A stretch of DNA of 11,156 nucleotides. Source: an uncultured Blautia sp. GTDB lineage: Bacteria > Bacillota > Clostridia > Lachnospirales > Lachnospiraceae. Under the pieces are notes generated by a model. The model made no database searches and was not told where the DNA came from. It saw nothing but the letters and a program-made list of their open reading frames with translations. The stretch is taken from assembly GCA_945872375.1 (NCBI GenBank), contig CAMBYR010000046.1, forward strand, positions 1 through 11,156, in the 5' to 3' direction. Made by a program: the position numbers and the translations under genes. Of this stretch, positions 1 to 5,378 are shown in pieces. How positions within the stretch are numbered: position 1 is the first letter of the stretch; each line of letters begins with the position of its first letter.

Positions 1-191
1 CCGCGGCGTTTTTTCAGGAAAGAGAGCACTTCTTCTTCCGGGATCACTGGTTCATCTGCCGGATGCAGTACAAGAGAACTGTTCTGGCAGAACGGACAGC
101 GGAAATTGCAGCTTCCCAGAAAGATCGTAGCGGCTACCCTTCCTGGATAATCCAGTAAGGTTGTTTTGTTTAATCCATGAATTGCTGGCAT
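1..191 (-). CDS. nrdG: Anaerobic ribonucleoside-triphosphate reductase activating protein, N-terminal part
   Basis: This is the first 63 codons of a radical SAM activase, cut by the window edge. The protein opens MPAIHGLNKTTLLDYPGRVA and carries the cluster-binding motif C28-NFR-C32-PF-C35 (CxxxCxxC) that holds the 4Fe-4S cluster and SAM. Family knowledge: such enzymes place a glycyl radical on the class III (anaerobic) ribonucleotide reductase NrdD, so the gene fits a strict anaerobe. The opening HGL...TLLDYPG...CNFRCPFCQN is typical of the Firmicutes NrdG type; a pyruvate formate-lyase activase relative is the main alternative. The ATG at 191 is chosen because AGGA (204-201) lies nine bases upstream; an in-frame ATG at 200 touches AGGA directly and is less likely. 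It is transcribed divergently from tadA. Confidence 0.82.
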   Translation of the reverse strand, partial: MPAIHGLNKTTLLDYPGRVAATIFLGSCNFRCPFCQNSSLVLHPADEPVIPEEEVLSFLKKRR

Positions 192-258
192 AATTATCAT
201 TCCTGTCTTTAGAAAGTTGAGTAATCCGACAGCTTGCAGTGCCGGACGTATGAATTCT

Positions 259-287
259 ATTTTAAATTTTCCTCATTGATTTTGCAA
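259..287 (-). promoter_or_regulatory. Predicted SigA promoter of nrdG
   Basis: On the minus strand, TTGCAA (287-282) and TAAAAT (264-259) are separated by 17 bases. The -35 box matches consensus at 4 of 6 positions and the -10 at 5 of 6. The -35 abuts the -35 of the opposing tadA promoter, so the two may compete for polymerase. Prediction by eye. Confidence 0.55.
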
Positions 288-304
288 CCGACTTTTACTA
301 TACT
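276..304 (+). promoter_or_regulatory. Predicted SigA promoter of tadA
   Basis: TTGATT (276-281) and TATACT (299-304) are spaced by 17 bases, about 40 bases before the tadA start. The spacer contains the -35 box of the divergent nrdG promoter. Confidence 0.6.
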
Positions 305-342
305 GATTTGAAAAGAGCAACAACGATCAGGAGGAAAATCTT

Positions 343-852
343 TTGACAGAACAGGAGCGTTTTATGAAAGAAGCCATCCGACAGGCAAAAAAAGCGCGGG
401 CACTGGAAGAAGTGCCGATTGGCTGCGTGATCGTATCGGATGGAAAAATCATTGCGAGAGGATACAACAGAAGAAATACAGATAAAAATACATTGTCGCA
501 TGCGGAACTGAATGCGATCCGTAAAGCGAGCAAAAAACTGGGCGACTGGCGTCTGGAAGGATGTACGATGTATGTGACACTGGAGCCCTGTCAGATGTGT
601 GCCGGAGCGCTGGTACAGTCCAGAATTGATGAGGTTGTGATCGGAAGTATGAATCCAAAAGCAGGCTGTGCAGGATCGGTCCTGAATCTTTTGCAGGTAG
701 ATAATTTTAATCATCAGGTAAAAATTACCCGCGGTGTTCTGGAAGGAGAATGTTCGATGATGCTGTCAGATTTTTTTCGGGAACTCCGCGAAAAGAAAAA
801 ACGTCTGAAAATGCTTGCGAAGCAGCAGGTGGAACAGGCCTGGGATGATTAA
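343..852 (+). CDS. tadA: tRNA-specific adenosine deaminase TadA
   Basis: TadA deaminates the wobble adenosine-34 of tRNA-Arg(ACG) to inosine, an essential cytoplasmic step in decoding CGN codons. The 169-residue protein has the zinc-dependent deaminase signature: H53-A54-E55 (zinc ligand and proton-shuttle Glu) and P82-C83-xx-C86 (two zinc ligands). The context VPIGCVIV, RNTDKNTLSHAE, GDWRLEGCTMYVTLEPC and a Lys/Arg-rich C-terminal helix (FFRELREKKKRLK) match bacterial TadA over its full length. The start is a TTG at 343: AGGAGG (329-334) lies eight bases upstream, and the resulting MTEQERFMKEAIRQAKKA aligns with known TadA N-termini; the ATG at 364 would be too close to the helix start and lacks a ribosome site. 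It is followed 71 bases later by yqeY, which seems to have its own promoter. Confidence 0.95.
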   Translation: MTEQERFMKEAIRQAKKARALEEVPIGCVIVSDGKIIARGYNRRNTDKNTLSHAELNAIRKASKKLGDWRLEGCTMYVTLEPCQMCAGALVQSRIDEVVIGSMNPKAGCAGSVLNLLQVDNFNHQVKITRGVLEGECSMMLSDFFRELREKKKRLKMLAKQQVEQAWDD

Positions 853-864
853 AAAGCAAGCCCC

Positions 865-892
865 TTGTTTTTTGTTCCGGAAGTGATATGAT
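865..892 (+). promoter_or_regulatory. Predicted extended -10 promoter of yqeY
   Basis: TTGTTT (865-870), a 16-base spacer and TATGAT (887-892), with a TGA extended -10 triplet at 884-886. Being only 13 bases after the tadA stop, it would allow yqeY expression apart from tadA. An ATG at 888 in the same frame as yqeY lies inside this -10 box, an argument against using that ATG as the start. Confidence 0.5.
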
Positions 893-923
893 AAGAAAAA
901 GAAAATACGAGGAGGATTTTGAA

Positions 924-1361
924 ATGACACTGGAAGCATTAAGAAAAGACATGGTTGCTGCCATGAAAGCAAAAGATAAAACAACGAAGGATGCAGTGTC
1001 TTCACTGGTATCAGCAGTAAAAAAAGCTGCCATTGATGAAGGCTGCAGAGAGGATGTTCCGGAAGCAATGGTTGACCGTGTGATCCTGAAAGAAATGAAA
1101 ACAGTCAAAGAACAGCTGGATACCTGTCCGGAAAGCCGTGATGATCTTCGCGCTGAATATCAGGCAAGATATGATGTGATTGCAAAATATGCGCCACAGC
1201 AGATGAGCGCAGAAGAAATCCGCACATACCTGGAAGAAAAATTTGCAGATGTGCTTGCCACCAAGAATAAAGGTCAGATCATGAAAGCGGTTATGGGAGA
1301 TCTCAAAGGTAAAGCAGATGGCAAACTGATCAATCAGGTCGTTGCTGATATCTGTAAATAA
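924..1361 (+). CDS. yqeY: GatB/YqeY domain protein
   Basis: A 145-residue cytoplasmic protein of the YqeY family, the free-standing form of the tail domain found at the C-terminus of the GatB amidotransferase subunit. By analogy it is expected to touch tRNA or the aminoacylation machinery, but the exact role of the stand-alone protein is not settled. Matching features are the N-terminal helix MTLEALRKDMVAAMKAKDK, the central Y-x-A-R-Y-D-V-I-A-KYAPQQMSAEEI segment, and the near-C-terminal GQIMKAVMGDLKGKADGKLI motif, the best conserved part of the family. The start at 924 is preferred because AGGAGG (910-915) is eight bases upstream; a longer in-frame reading from 888 would add 12 residues that do not look like the family and lie over the promoter. 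Length matches the usual ~148 residues. Confidence 0.9.
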   Translation: MTLEALRKDMVAAMKAKDKTTKDAVSSLVSAVKKAAIDEGCREDVPEAMVDRVILKEMKTVKEQLDTCPESRDDLRAEYQARYDVIAKYAPQQMSAEEIRTYLEEKFADVLATKNKGQIMKAVMGDLKGKADGKLINQVVADICK

Positions 1362-1372
1362 AAAATGTGCAT

Positions 1373-1398
1373 AAAGTCTGATCCCAAAAACAGACTTT
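1373..1398. other. Perfect 8-bp stem-loop after yqeY
   Basis: AAAGTCTG (1373-1380) and CAGACTTT (1391-1398) form a perfect 8-bp stem with a 10-base loop. Read on the plus strand there is no T-run after it, so it is not a classic terminator for yqeY; read on the minus strand a run of six Ts follows after about seven bases. It may slow polymerase or protect the yqeY 3' end. Confidence 0.4.
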
Positions 1399-1429
1399 AG
1401 AATAAACCAAAATTTTAAGCCAAAAACAT

Positions 1430-1474
1430 AAGACCGGAGACAGAAGGAAAGAGAATTCTTCTGTTTCCGGTCTT
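1430..1474. terminator. Long hairpin between converging yqeY and SRP RNA units
   Basis: Arms 1430-1446 and 1458-1474 pair over 17 bp with a single G-U, enclosing an 11-base loop. The plus-strand flank lacks a T-run (ATTGCAT follows); the minus-strand flank has five Ts about four bases on. Because transcription of yqeY and of the SRP RNA converge here, the most likely job is a shared or back-up terminator. Confidence 0.55.
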
Positions 1475-1481
1475 ATTGCAT

Positions 1482-1515
1482 AAAAAAATACTCTATGGAA
1501 ATGATATCCACAGAG
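1482..1515 (-). terminator. Rho-independent terminator of the SRP RNA gene
   Basis: On the minus strand CTCTGTGGA (1515-1507) pairs with TCCATAGAG (1499-1491), 9 bp with one G-U and a 7-base loop, followed by a T-run (1488-1482). It lies about 15 bases past the closing stem of the SRP RNA, so a short 3' trailer must be trimmed. Confidence 0.8.
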
Positions 1516-1530
1516 CAGAATAATCTTTTT

Positions 1531-1794
1531 TCCGCGCGCCGCACTTCGAAATGTTCCCATGAACGTTACCTTTACAGTTAACTCGGCCCAGGCACCCTCA
1601 CGGCACACAAGAGCTTCTGCTTAGTGCTGCTACATTCCTGTCCTGACACGGTTCACAGATTCCTGTTGCGTAAGACCCAAACGTCAACGCCACTTATAAA
1701 GGGCAGCTCCACAGAATTCAAGCCTCAGATTGGCATCACCCCTGCTGTAGCGGATTGCAGGTACAGGGCACCGCTATCTCCCCGGCTGCGCGGA
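1531..1794 (-). ncRNA. ffs: Signal recognition particle RNA, long Gram-positive type
   Basis: This is the RNA scaffold of the signal recognition particle, which with Ffh delivers nascent membrane and secreted proteins to FtsY. Read on the minus strand, the 5' region GGGGAGATAGCGGTGCCC and CTGTACCTGCAATCCGCT closely match the Alu-like domain of Bacillus scRNA, as do GTTGACGTTTGGGTC and GCCTGGGCCGAG further on. The Ffh-binding domain IV is recognisable: CAGG, then a GGAA tetraloop closed by an ACA/TGT stem, then AGCAGC. The outer ends pair as TCCGCGC (1794-1788) with GCGCGGA (1537-1531), so the mature RNA is about 264 nt, near the 271 nt of B. subtilis. It is flanked by a perfect promoter and a terminator, and so forms an independent unit downstream of ydcF. 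Ends are set by the terminal stem and may differ by a few bases. Confidence 0.95.
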
Positions 1795-1798
1795 CTTC

Positions 1799-1827
1799 AT
1801 TATAAAGGTTTTCACAGAATTTGTCAA
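1799..1827 (-). promoter_or_regulatory. Perfect-consensus SigA promoter of the SRP RNA
   Basis: Minus-strand TTGACA (1827-1822), 17-base spacer, TATAAT (1804-1799): all 12 consensus bases match. The predicted transcription start falls within a few bases of the 5' strand of the RNA's closing stem. Such a strong promoter fits an abundant stable RNA. Confidence 0.9.
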
Positions 1828-1858
1828 GGGTATCCGCAGCCAATTTCCGGTTTCGTTT

Positions 1859-2608
1859 TTAGAGATTTCCGGCCATTTTTTCTTTTACGAGAGCAAACAC
1901 CTCCCGTACCACATAGTGTACCTGCATCAGAGGATCGGATGGCGCAGCAATTCCCACCGCATTTTTATAGCCAAGCTTTTCAGCCAGAGCAACCGCCCGG
2001 TAAACATGAAAATTATTGGACAGGATCCCTGTACGGGCATGAGAACAGCCGGAAAGCTCATCCGAAAAAACAAGGTTTTCTCTGGTATCGGTAGACGCCT
2101 CCTCCAGAAGAAGCCGTTCTTTCGAAATCCCCTTTTCCAGAAGATACGTCTCCATGCAGGAAGCCTCCGTAATATCCTCCCCGGATCCCTGCCCTCCGGA
2201 AAGGATCAGCACCGTTTCCGGGTTCTCCTCTGCGTATTCTGCTGCCTTGTCCAGACGCTTTTTCAACGCCCGGGACGGTACGTCCCCTTTCACCTGAGCG
2301 CCCAGAACCACCACGTAATCCAGATTTTTTTCTCCCGTCCAGGTCATGCCGTACAGGACTTTTCCACAAAGAAAAAAGAACAAAAGAAATCCCAGTACCA
2401 GCACTGACAGAAATACGCCGCGGACCCATACAGGAATCCACCCCGGATGATGTCTTTCATAGCGGATCACAAAACCCAGCCCCAAAAGTGCTGCCCCGCC
2501 AACCAGCCAGATCCAGGCAAAATCGGCTGTGATGCCTGCATACAGAATCACCGCCAGATAATAAACAAGGCACAGAAAAGCTGCACCAAAACAAATTTCT
2601 GCCATCAT
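1859..2608 (-). CDS. YdcF/SanA family membrane protein (DUF218)
   Basis: A 249-residue protein with an N-terminal membrane anchor and a DUF218 domain. Hydrophobic segments are seen at about residues 5-25, 32-48 and 63-87, giving probably three membrane spans. The DUF218 domain follows with its hallmarks: YVVVLGAQV (99-106), a phosphate-binding-like SGGQGSGE (137-144), the E-A-x-C-M helix, LLEEASTDTRENLVFS (167-182) and SNNFHVYRA (197-205). Family knowledge: relatives such as E. coli SanA, ElyC and YdcF affect cell-envelope integrity or bind nucleotides, but the substrate here is unknown. Start at 2608 follows GGAG with seven bases spacing; a second ATG comes immediately after. It faces the pduB-like gene divergently and ends just upstream of the SRP RNA promoter with no terminator visible between, so read-through into the SRP RNA is possible. 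Confidence 0.85.
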   Translation of the reverse strand: MMAEICFGAAFLCLVYYLAVILYAGITADFAWIWLVGGAALLGLGFVIRYERHHPGWIPVWVRGVFLSVLVLGFLLFFFLCGKVLYGMTWTGEKNLDYVVVLGAQVKGDVPSRALKKRLDKAAEYAEENPETVLILSGGQGSGEDITEASCMETYLLEKGISKERLLLEEASTDTRENLVFSDELSGCSHARTGILSNNFHVYRAVALAEKLGYKNAVGIAAPSDPLMQVHYVVREVFALVKEKMAGNL

Positions 2609-2658
2609 ATCTCATCTCCCGTGTATCTTTCTTCTTTGACACCGTCTGTATCATTCTT

Positions 2659-2687
2659 ATTGTATTATGAGCACCATTCTATTTCAA
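2659..2687 (-). promoter_or_regulatory. Predicted SigA promoter of the ydcF-like gene
   Basis: Minus-strand TTGAAA (2687-2682), 17-base spacer, TACAAT (2664-2659). Its -35 box overlaps one arm of a 13-bp palindrome shared with the divergent pduB-like promoter. Confidence 0.65.
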
Positions 2688-2694
2688 TATCATA

Positions 2695-2723
2695 TTGTTT
2701 TTTCTCTCCGTTTCAAGTATAGT
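2695..2723 (+). promoter_or_regulatory. Predicted SigA promoter of the pduB-like gene
   Basis: TTGTTT (2695-2700), 17-base spacer, TATAGT (2718-2723), about 44 bases upstream of the chosen start. The palindrome CAATATCATATTG (2685-2697) lies exactly between and over the two opposing -35 boxes. Confidence 0.6.
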
Positions 2724-2766
2724 AAATATAAGATTTCTTACATCATTTTCAGCAAAGGAGATGCCC

Positions 2767-3480
2767 ATGGACGTTCACAGCATAAGCACCCATTGTACAC
2801 GAACCGAATTTGTCGGCACAGCCGTTCTGGATACCATTGGACTGGTTATCTCCGGCATTGACGACACACTTTTAAGAGAAATGAACATCGGAACAAATTA
2901 TCATGCTCTCGGACTTTTCAGCTCACGTACCGGTGCTGCAGGACAGATCACAGCCATTGACGATGCAGTAAAAGCAACCAATACAGAAGTCTTATCTATC
3001 GAGCTTCCCAGAGATACCAAAGGCTGGGGCGGTCACGGCAACTACATTGTCCTTGGCGGAAATGATGTATCCGATGTACGCCACGCTGTCTCTCTGGCCC
3101 TGGAGCTTACAAATAAGTATGCAGGAGAGCTGTATATCAGCCAGTCCGGTCATCTGGAATTTGCCTATTCTTCCAGTGCGGGACAGGCCCTGGAAAAAGC
3201 CTTCGGCGCAGAGCCGGGACAGGCTTTCGGATTTATGGCAGGCTCCCCCGCCGCCATTGGACTGGTCATGGCAGATACTGCTGTCAAAGCCTCCAACGTA
3301 AAAATCATCCGCTACATGACGCCCAGCATCGGCACCAGCCACTCCAACGAAGTGATCCTGGCACTTTCCGGCGACGCATCCGCCGCCAAAGAAGCAGTTT
3401 TAAGCGCACGTCAGGTTGGTCTGGAGCTTCTGATCGGCATGGGCTCCTACCCGGAAATTCCCGGTACCCCCTATCTGTAA
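2767..3480 (+). CDS. pduB: PduB-type bacterial microcompartment shell protein (tandem BMC, trimer-forming)
   Basis: A 237-residue protein closely resembling PduB, a shell protein of the propanediol-utilisation microcompartment whose two BMC domains assemble into pseudohexameric trimers. Recognisable family blocks are TEFVGTAVLDTIGLVI (13-28), AVKATNTEVLSIELPRDTKG (67-86), LGGNDVSDVRHAV (96-108), GHLEFAYSSSAGQALEKAFGA (128-148, part quoted from memory of the family), MADTAVKASNVKI (168-180) and GTSHSNEVILALSGD (189-203). The two BMC folds cover roughly residues 10-115 and 120-225. The start at 2767 follows AGGAG (2756-2760) by six bases and gives the short PduB' form (Salmonella PduB' is ~233 residues); a longer in-frame reading from a TTG at 2695 would start inside the promoter. 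No other shell gene, dehydratase, aldehyde dehydrogenase or encapsulation-tagged enzyme lies within the window, so it appears to be transcribed alone. The family call is firm; its role here is not. Confidence 0.88.
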   Translation: MDVHSISTHCTRTEFVGTAVLDTIGLVISGIDDTLLREMNIGTNYHALGLFSSRTGAAGQITAIDDAVKATNTEVLSIELPRDTKGWGGHGNYIVLGGNDVSDVRHAVSLALELTNKYAGELYISQSGHLEFAYSSSAGQALEKAFGAEPGQAFGFMAGSPAAIGLVMADTAVKASNVKIIRYMTPSIGTSHSNEVILALSGDASAAKEAVLSARQVGLELLIGMGSYPEIPGTPYL

Positions 3481-3527
3481 TTCCCTGCCGAACCGCAGGA
3501 CAAATTGAAATTCTTTTCTGTTAAGAG

Positions 3528-3578
3528 AAAAAACGAGCAGCATCAGCGTAACCGAAATCTACGCGTCCATGCTGCTCG
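3528..3578 (-). terminator. Terminator of the 3D-domain gene
   Basis: Arms 3534-3543 and 3569-3578 pair perfectly over 10 bp, with an inner 5-bp stem (GCGTA/TACGC). On the minus strand six Ts follow (3533-3528), just after the 3D gene's stop. The plus-strand flank has only a mixed sequence, so it would serve the converging pduB-like gene weakly at best; no other terminator for that gene is seen. Confidence 0.8.
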
Positions 3579-3596
3579 TTGTGCTATTCTCATCCC

Positions 3597-4838
3597 TTAA
3601 TTCACCTGATATACATCTGCATACTGAGAACCAAAATTCAGAGCCTCCTGATGACTGCTGAAGAAAATATCCACATGTCCATATGGGGTTCCAAGATCTT
3701 CCACCGTATAAATCGTTCCATTAATAGAAAGCTGCGTTCCAAACGGTACGCCTGCCATTGCCACCGTATGTCCTGCCGAAGGCATCACACCGCTTGCCGT
3801 TGCCTTGCCTGCCGTTCCGCAGCACTGCGCACAGCCGCAGTATCCTGTCAGACGGAAGTTGCCAAGATAGGTACCCTGACCGGAATTCGAGGAAGTCTCT
3901 TCTTCTGCCGGTTCTTCCGCAGGGCTTTCATACATATCTTCGTCATCCTCTTCCTCAACGATAATGACGCTGCTGCTTGAACTGCTGGAAGAATCCATGG
4001 TATCTGTATCCGGATCAAAATCCGGCGGTGTCTGGCTTTCCTGCGGACTCTGATCCGCTGCCGCCTGTTCTGCAGCTGCCTGTTCTGCAGCCGCCTGTTC
4101 TGCAGCCGCCTGAGCCATCAGCGCAGATATACTGTTATTGGCACTGGAGATCTGCTCCATCAGCATAGTGGCTTCCGCCTCACTGGCACTGATCTGATTC
4201 ACATAGGAAGTAATGCTTGCGCTTGTGCCTGCTGCCATCTCCTGAACTTCCTGCTGTTTTACCGCTTTCTGCTGCTTCAGCTCTTCAATCTGAAGGGTCT
4301 CTGCCTGTGCCATCTCTTCCTGCTGCCGGATGCTGTTCTGAAGCTCTTCATATTTCTTCAGCATATCCCTGTCATATCTGGAAATCTGAGAAACATTCTC
4401 TGCCTTGTTCAGAAAATCCGCAAGATTTTTAGAAGAAAGAAGCTGTTCCAGTAAAGAACTTCCGCCGTGCTCATACATGTAAACGATCCTGATCTTCATG
4501 GCATCATACTGTCTGGCGGCTGCTTCTTTTGCCTTTTCCAGCTGAACCTGAATTTCCGCAAGCTCTGCTTCCAGTTCTGCCTGCTGGGATTCCAGTTCAT
4601 TTACAGAATTGGACAGTTCCTCATACTGAGCGTTTAACTGTGCCAGATAAACCTCCAGCTCCTGCTTTTTGCTTTCCAGACTTCCGATTTCCGCCTGAGC
4701 TTTGGCAAGATCATTTTGAGCCTCCTGCTTCTGTTCCTGCGCATATGCGATTTCATCTTCTGTCGTGGCCCATACGGTCATTCCTGAGCAGCAAAACATC
4801 AGACCAGCCAACAGAAATGAAAAAATACGTTTCTTCAT
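3597..4838 (-). CDS. Secreted coiled-coil (PcsB-like) protein with C-terminal 3D cell-wall domain
   Basis: A 413-residue exported protein. Residues 1-24 are a signal peptide (KKR, hydrophobic core, cleavage likely after VWA). Residues ~25-240 form a long coiled coil rich in E, Q, L and A that resembles the PcsB/CwlO N-terminal region, including the segment MKIRIVYMYEHGGSSLLEQL and NLADFLNKAENVSQISRYDR; in PcsB this part is held inactive and contacts FtsEX. An AAAEQ repeat and an acidic, Ser-rich linker follow (about 250-320). The C-terminal ~90 residues are a 3D domain (double-psi barrel related to MltA/RlpA): TGYCGCAQCCG, KATASGVMPSAGHTVAM, TVEDLGTPYGHVDIFF. Asp381 and Asp390 are present, but the first of the three usual Asp residues is replaced in VAMAG. 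Predicted role: peptidoglycan remodelling, possibly at division. The start at 4838 has GGAGG five bases upstream; an in-frame TTG at 4913 lies in the promoter. Confidence 0.82.
   Translation of the reverse strand: MKKRIFSFLLAGLMFCCSGMTVWATTEDEIAYAQEQKQEAQNDLAKAQAEIGSLESKKQELEVYLAQLNAQYEELSNSVNELESQQAELEAELAEIQVQLEKAKEAAARQYDAMKIRIVYMYEHGGSSLLEQLLSSKNLADFLNKAENVSQISRYDRDMLKKYEELQNSIRQQEEMAQAETLQIEELKQQKAVKQQEVQEMAAGTSASITSYVNQISASEAEATMLMEQISSANNSISALMAQAAAEQAAAEQAAAEQAAADQSPQESQTPPDFDPDTDTMDSSSSSSSSVIIVEEEDDEDMYESPAEEPAEEETSSNSGQGTYLGNFRLTGYCGCAQCCGTAGKATASGVMPSAGHTVAMAGVPFGTQLSINGTIYTVEDLGTPYGHVDIFFSSHQEALNFGSQYADVYQVN
4051..4110 (-). repeat. 15-bp in-frame tandem repeats coding AAAEQ
   Basis: Three near-identical 15-bp units (4066-4080, 4081-4095, 4096-4110; plus-strand unit TGTTCTGCAGCCGCC with one C/T change) follow a degenerate copy at 4051-4065. 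They encode an Ala-Ala-Ala-Glu-Gln helix/linker between the coiled coil and the acidic linker. Copy number changes would keep the reading frame. Confidence 0.85.
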
Positions 4839-4882
4839 AAAAACCTCCGGTAAATAGTAGTACTTTTGTATTCCGTAGGTAA

Positions 4883-4910
4883 AGTATAACATAATTTTTA
4901 AAAAAATCAA
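4883..4910 (-). promoter_or_regulatory. Predicted promoter of the 3D-domain gene
   Basis: Minus-strand TTGATT (4910-4905), 16-base spacer, TATACT (4888-4883), about 45 bases upstream of the start at 4838. The spacer is rich in A/T tracts. Confidence 0.6.
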
Positions 4911-4980
4911 CAATTTATTTCATTTTCTTAATAATTACGTAACATTTCCAGATGCAGACTGCCGCAGGCAGTCAAACTTC

Positions 4981-5013
4981 AAAAAAACGACGTTCCCCAA
5001 AGGAAACGCCGTT
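4981..5013 (-). terminator. Terminator of the glgC-glgD-spoVG unit
   Basis: On the minus strand AACGGCGTTTCC pairs with GGGAACGTCGTT over 12 bp (two G-U pairs) around a TTTG loop, directly followed by seven Ts (4987-4981, partly shared with the stem). It sits about 40 bases after the spoVG stop. Confidence 0.9.
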
Positions 5014-5053
5014 GATTTTCATCCTTATTTTATCTGAAACCACCCAAAAAGGC

Positions 5054-5332
5054 TTATTCTGCTTCTTCCGGCTCTTCAGCCATAACTTCCTGATATTTTT
5101 CAAGAATGATTCCCTGAATCCGGTCTCTCGTTGCAGAATTGATCGGATGTGCGATATCGCGGTACTCTCCGTCTGTTGCCTTTCGGCTTGGCATAGCAAT
5201 AAACAGACCTTTTTCGCCTTCGATCACTTTGATATCATGAACAACAAATTCATCATCAATGGTAATCGAAACCACCGCTTTCATCTTTCCCTCCTTTGCT
5301 ACCTTTCTTACACGTACATCAGTAATATTCAT
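5054..5332 (-). CDS. spoVG: Septation/sporulation regulator SpoVG
   Basis: SpoVG is a small site-specific nucleic-acid-binding protein; in Bacillus it influences septation and sporulation, and in other Firmicutes it also affects virulence and capsule gene expression. This 92-residue copy shows the family core: MNITDVRVRKV at the N-terminus, FVVHDIKVIEG, GLFIAMPSRK, DGEYRDIAHPIN and a TR-x-x-I helix, ending in an acidic tail (EEPEEAE). The start at 5332 is chosen because AAGGGG lies eight bases upstream; a reading extended to 5407 adds 25 residues foreign to the family. It follows glgD by 46 bases with no terminator or clear promoter, so it is probably cotranscribed with glgCD. Confidence 0.95.
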   Translation of the reverse strand: MNITDVRVRKVAKEGKMKAVVSITIDDEFVVHDIKVIEGEKGLFIAMPSRKATDGEYRDIAHPINSATRDRIQGIILEKYQEVMAEEPEEAE

Positions 5333-5378
5333 TTTGCTTTCCCCTTTCCTAGCAAGTGCCGCTGCCTTCTCCTGCAGT

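Noticed and set aside
888..923. Longer N-terminus for yqeY from an ATG at 888
   Set aside because: That ATG lies inside the predicted -10 box, and AGGAGG sits correctly before the ATG at 924, whose protein matches the family start.
1503..1511. ATATCCACA resembling a DnaA box
   Set aside because: It is formed by the stem and loop of the SRP RNA terminator, is isolated, and a similar 8/9 match occurs in the 3D-gene coding region near 3668.
1624..2094. Open frame of 156 codons on the plus strand
   Set aside because: It overlaps the SRP RNA and the conserved ydcF-like gene on the other strand, has no ribosome site and no protein-like pattern.
2695..2766. Longer N-terminus for the pduB-like gene from a TTG at 2695
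   Set aside because: The TTG is the -35 box of the promoter and there is no ribosome site; AGGAG six bases before 2767 supports the short form.
4839..4913. Longer N-terminus for the 3D-domain protein
   Set aside because: The extension overlaps the promoter and would bury the signal peptide; GGAGG precedes the ATG at 4838.
4957..4973. Perfect hairpin GACTGCC-GCA-GGCAGTC between spoVG terminator and the 3D-gene promoter
   Set aside because: The loop is only three bases, no T-run follows on either strand and no transcript is expected, so I assign no function.
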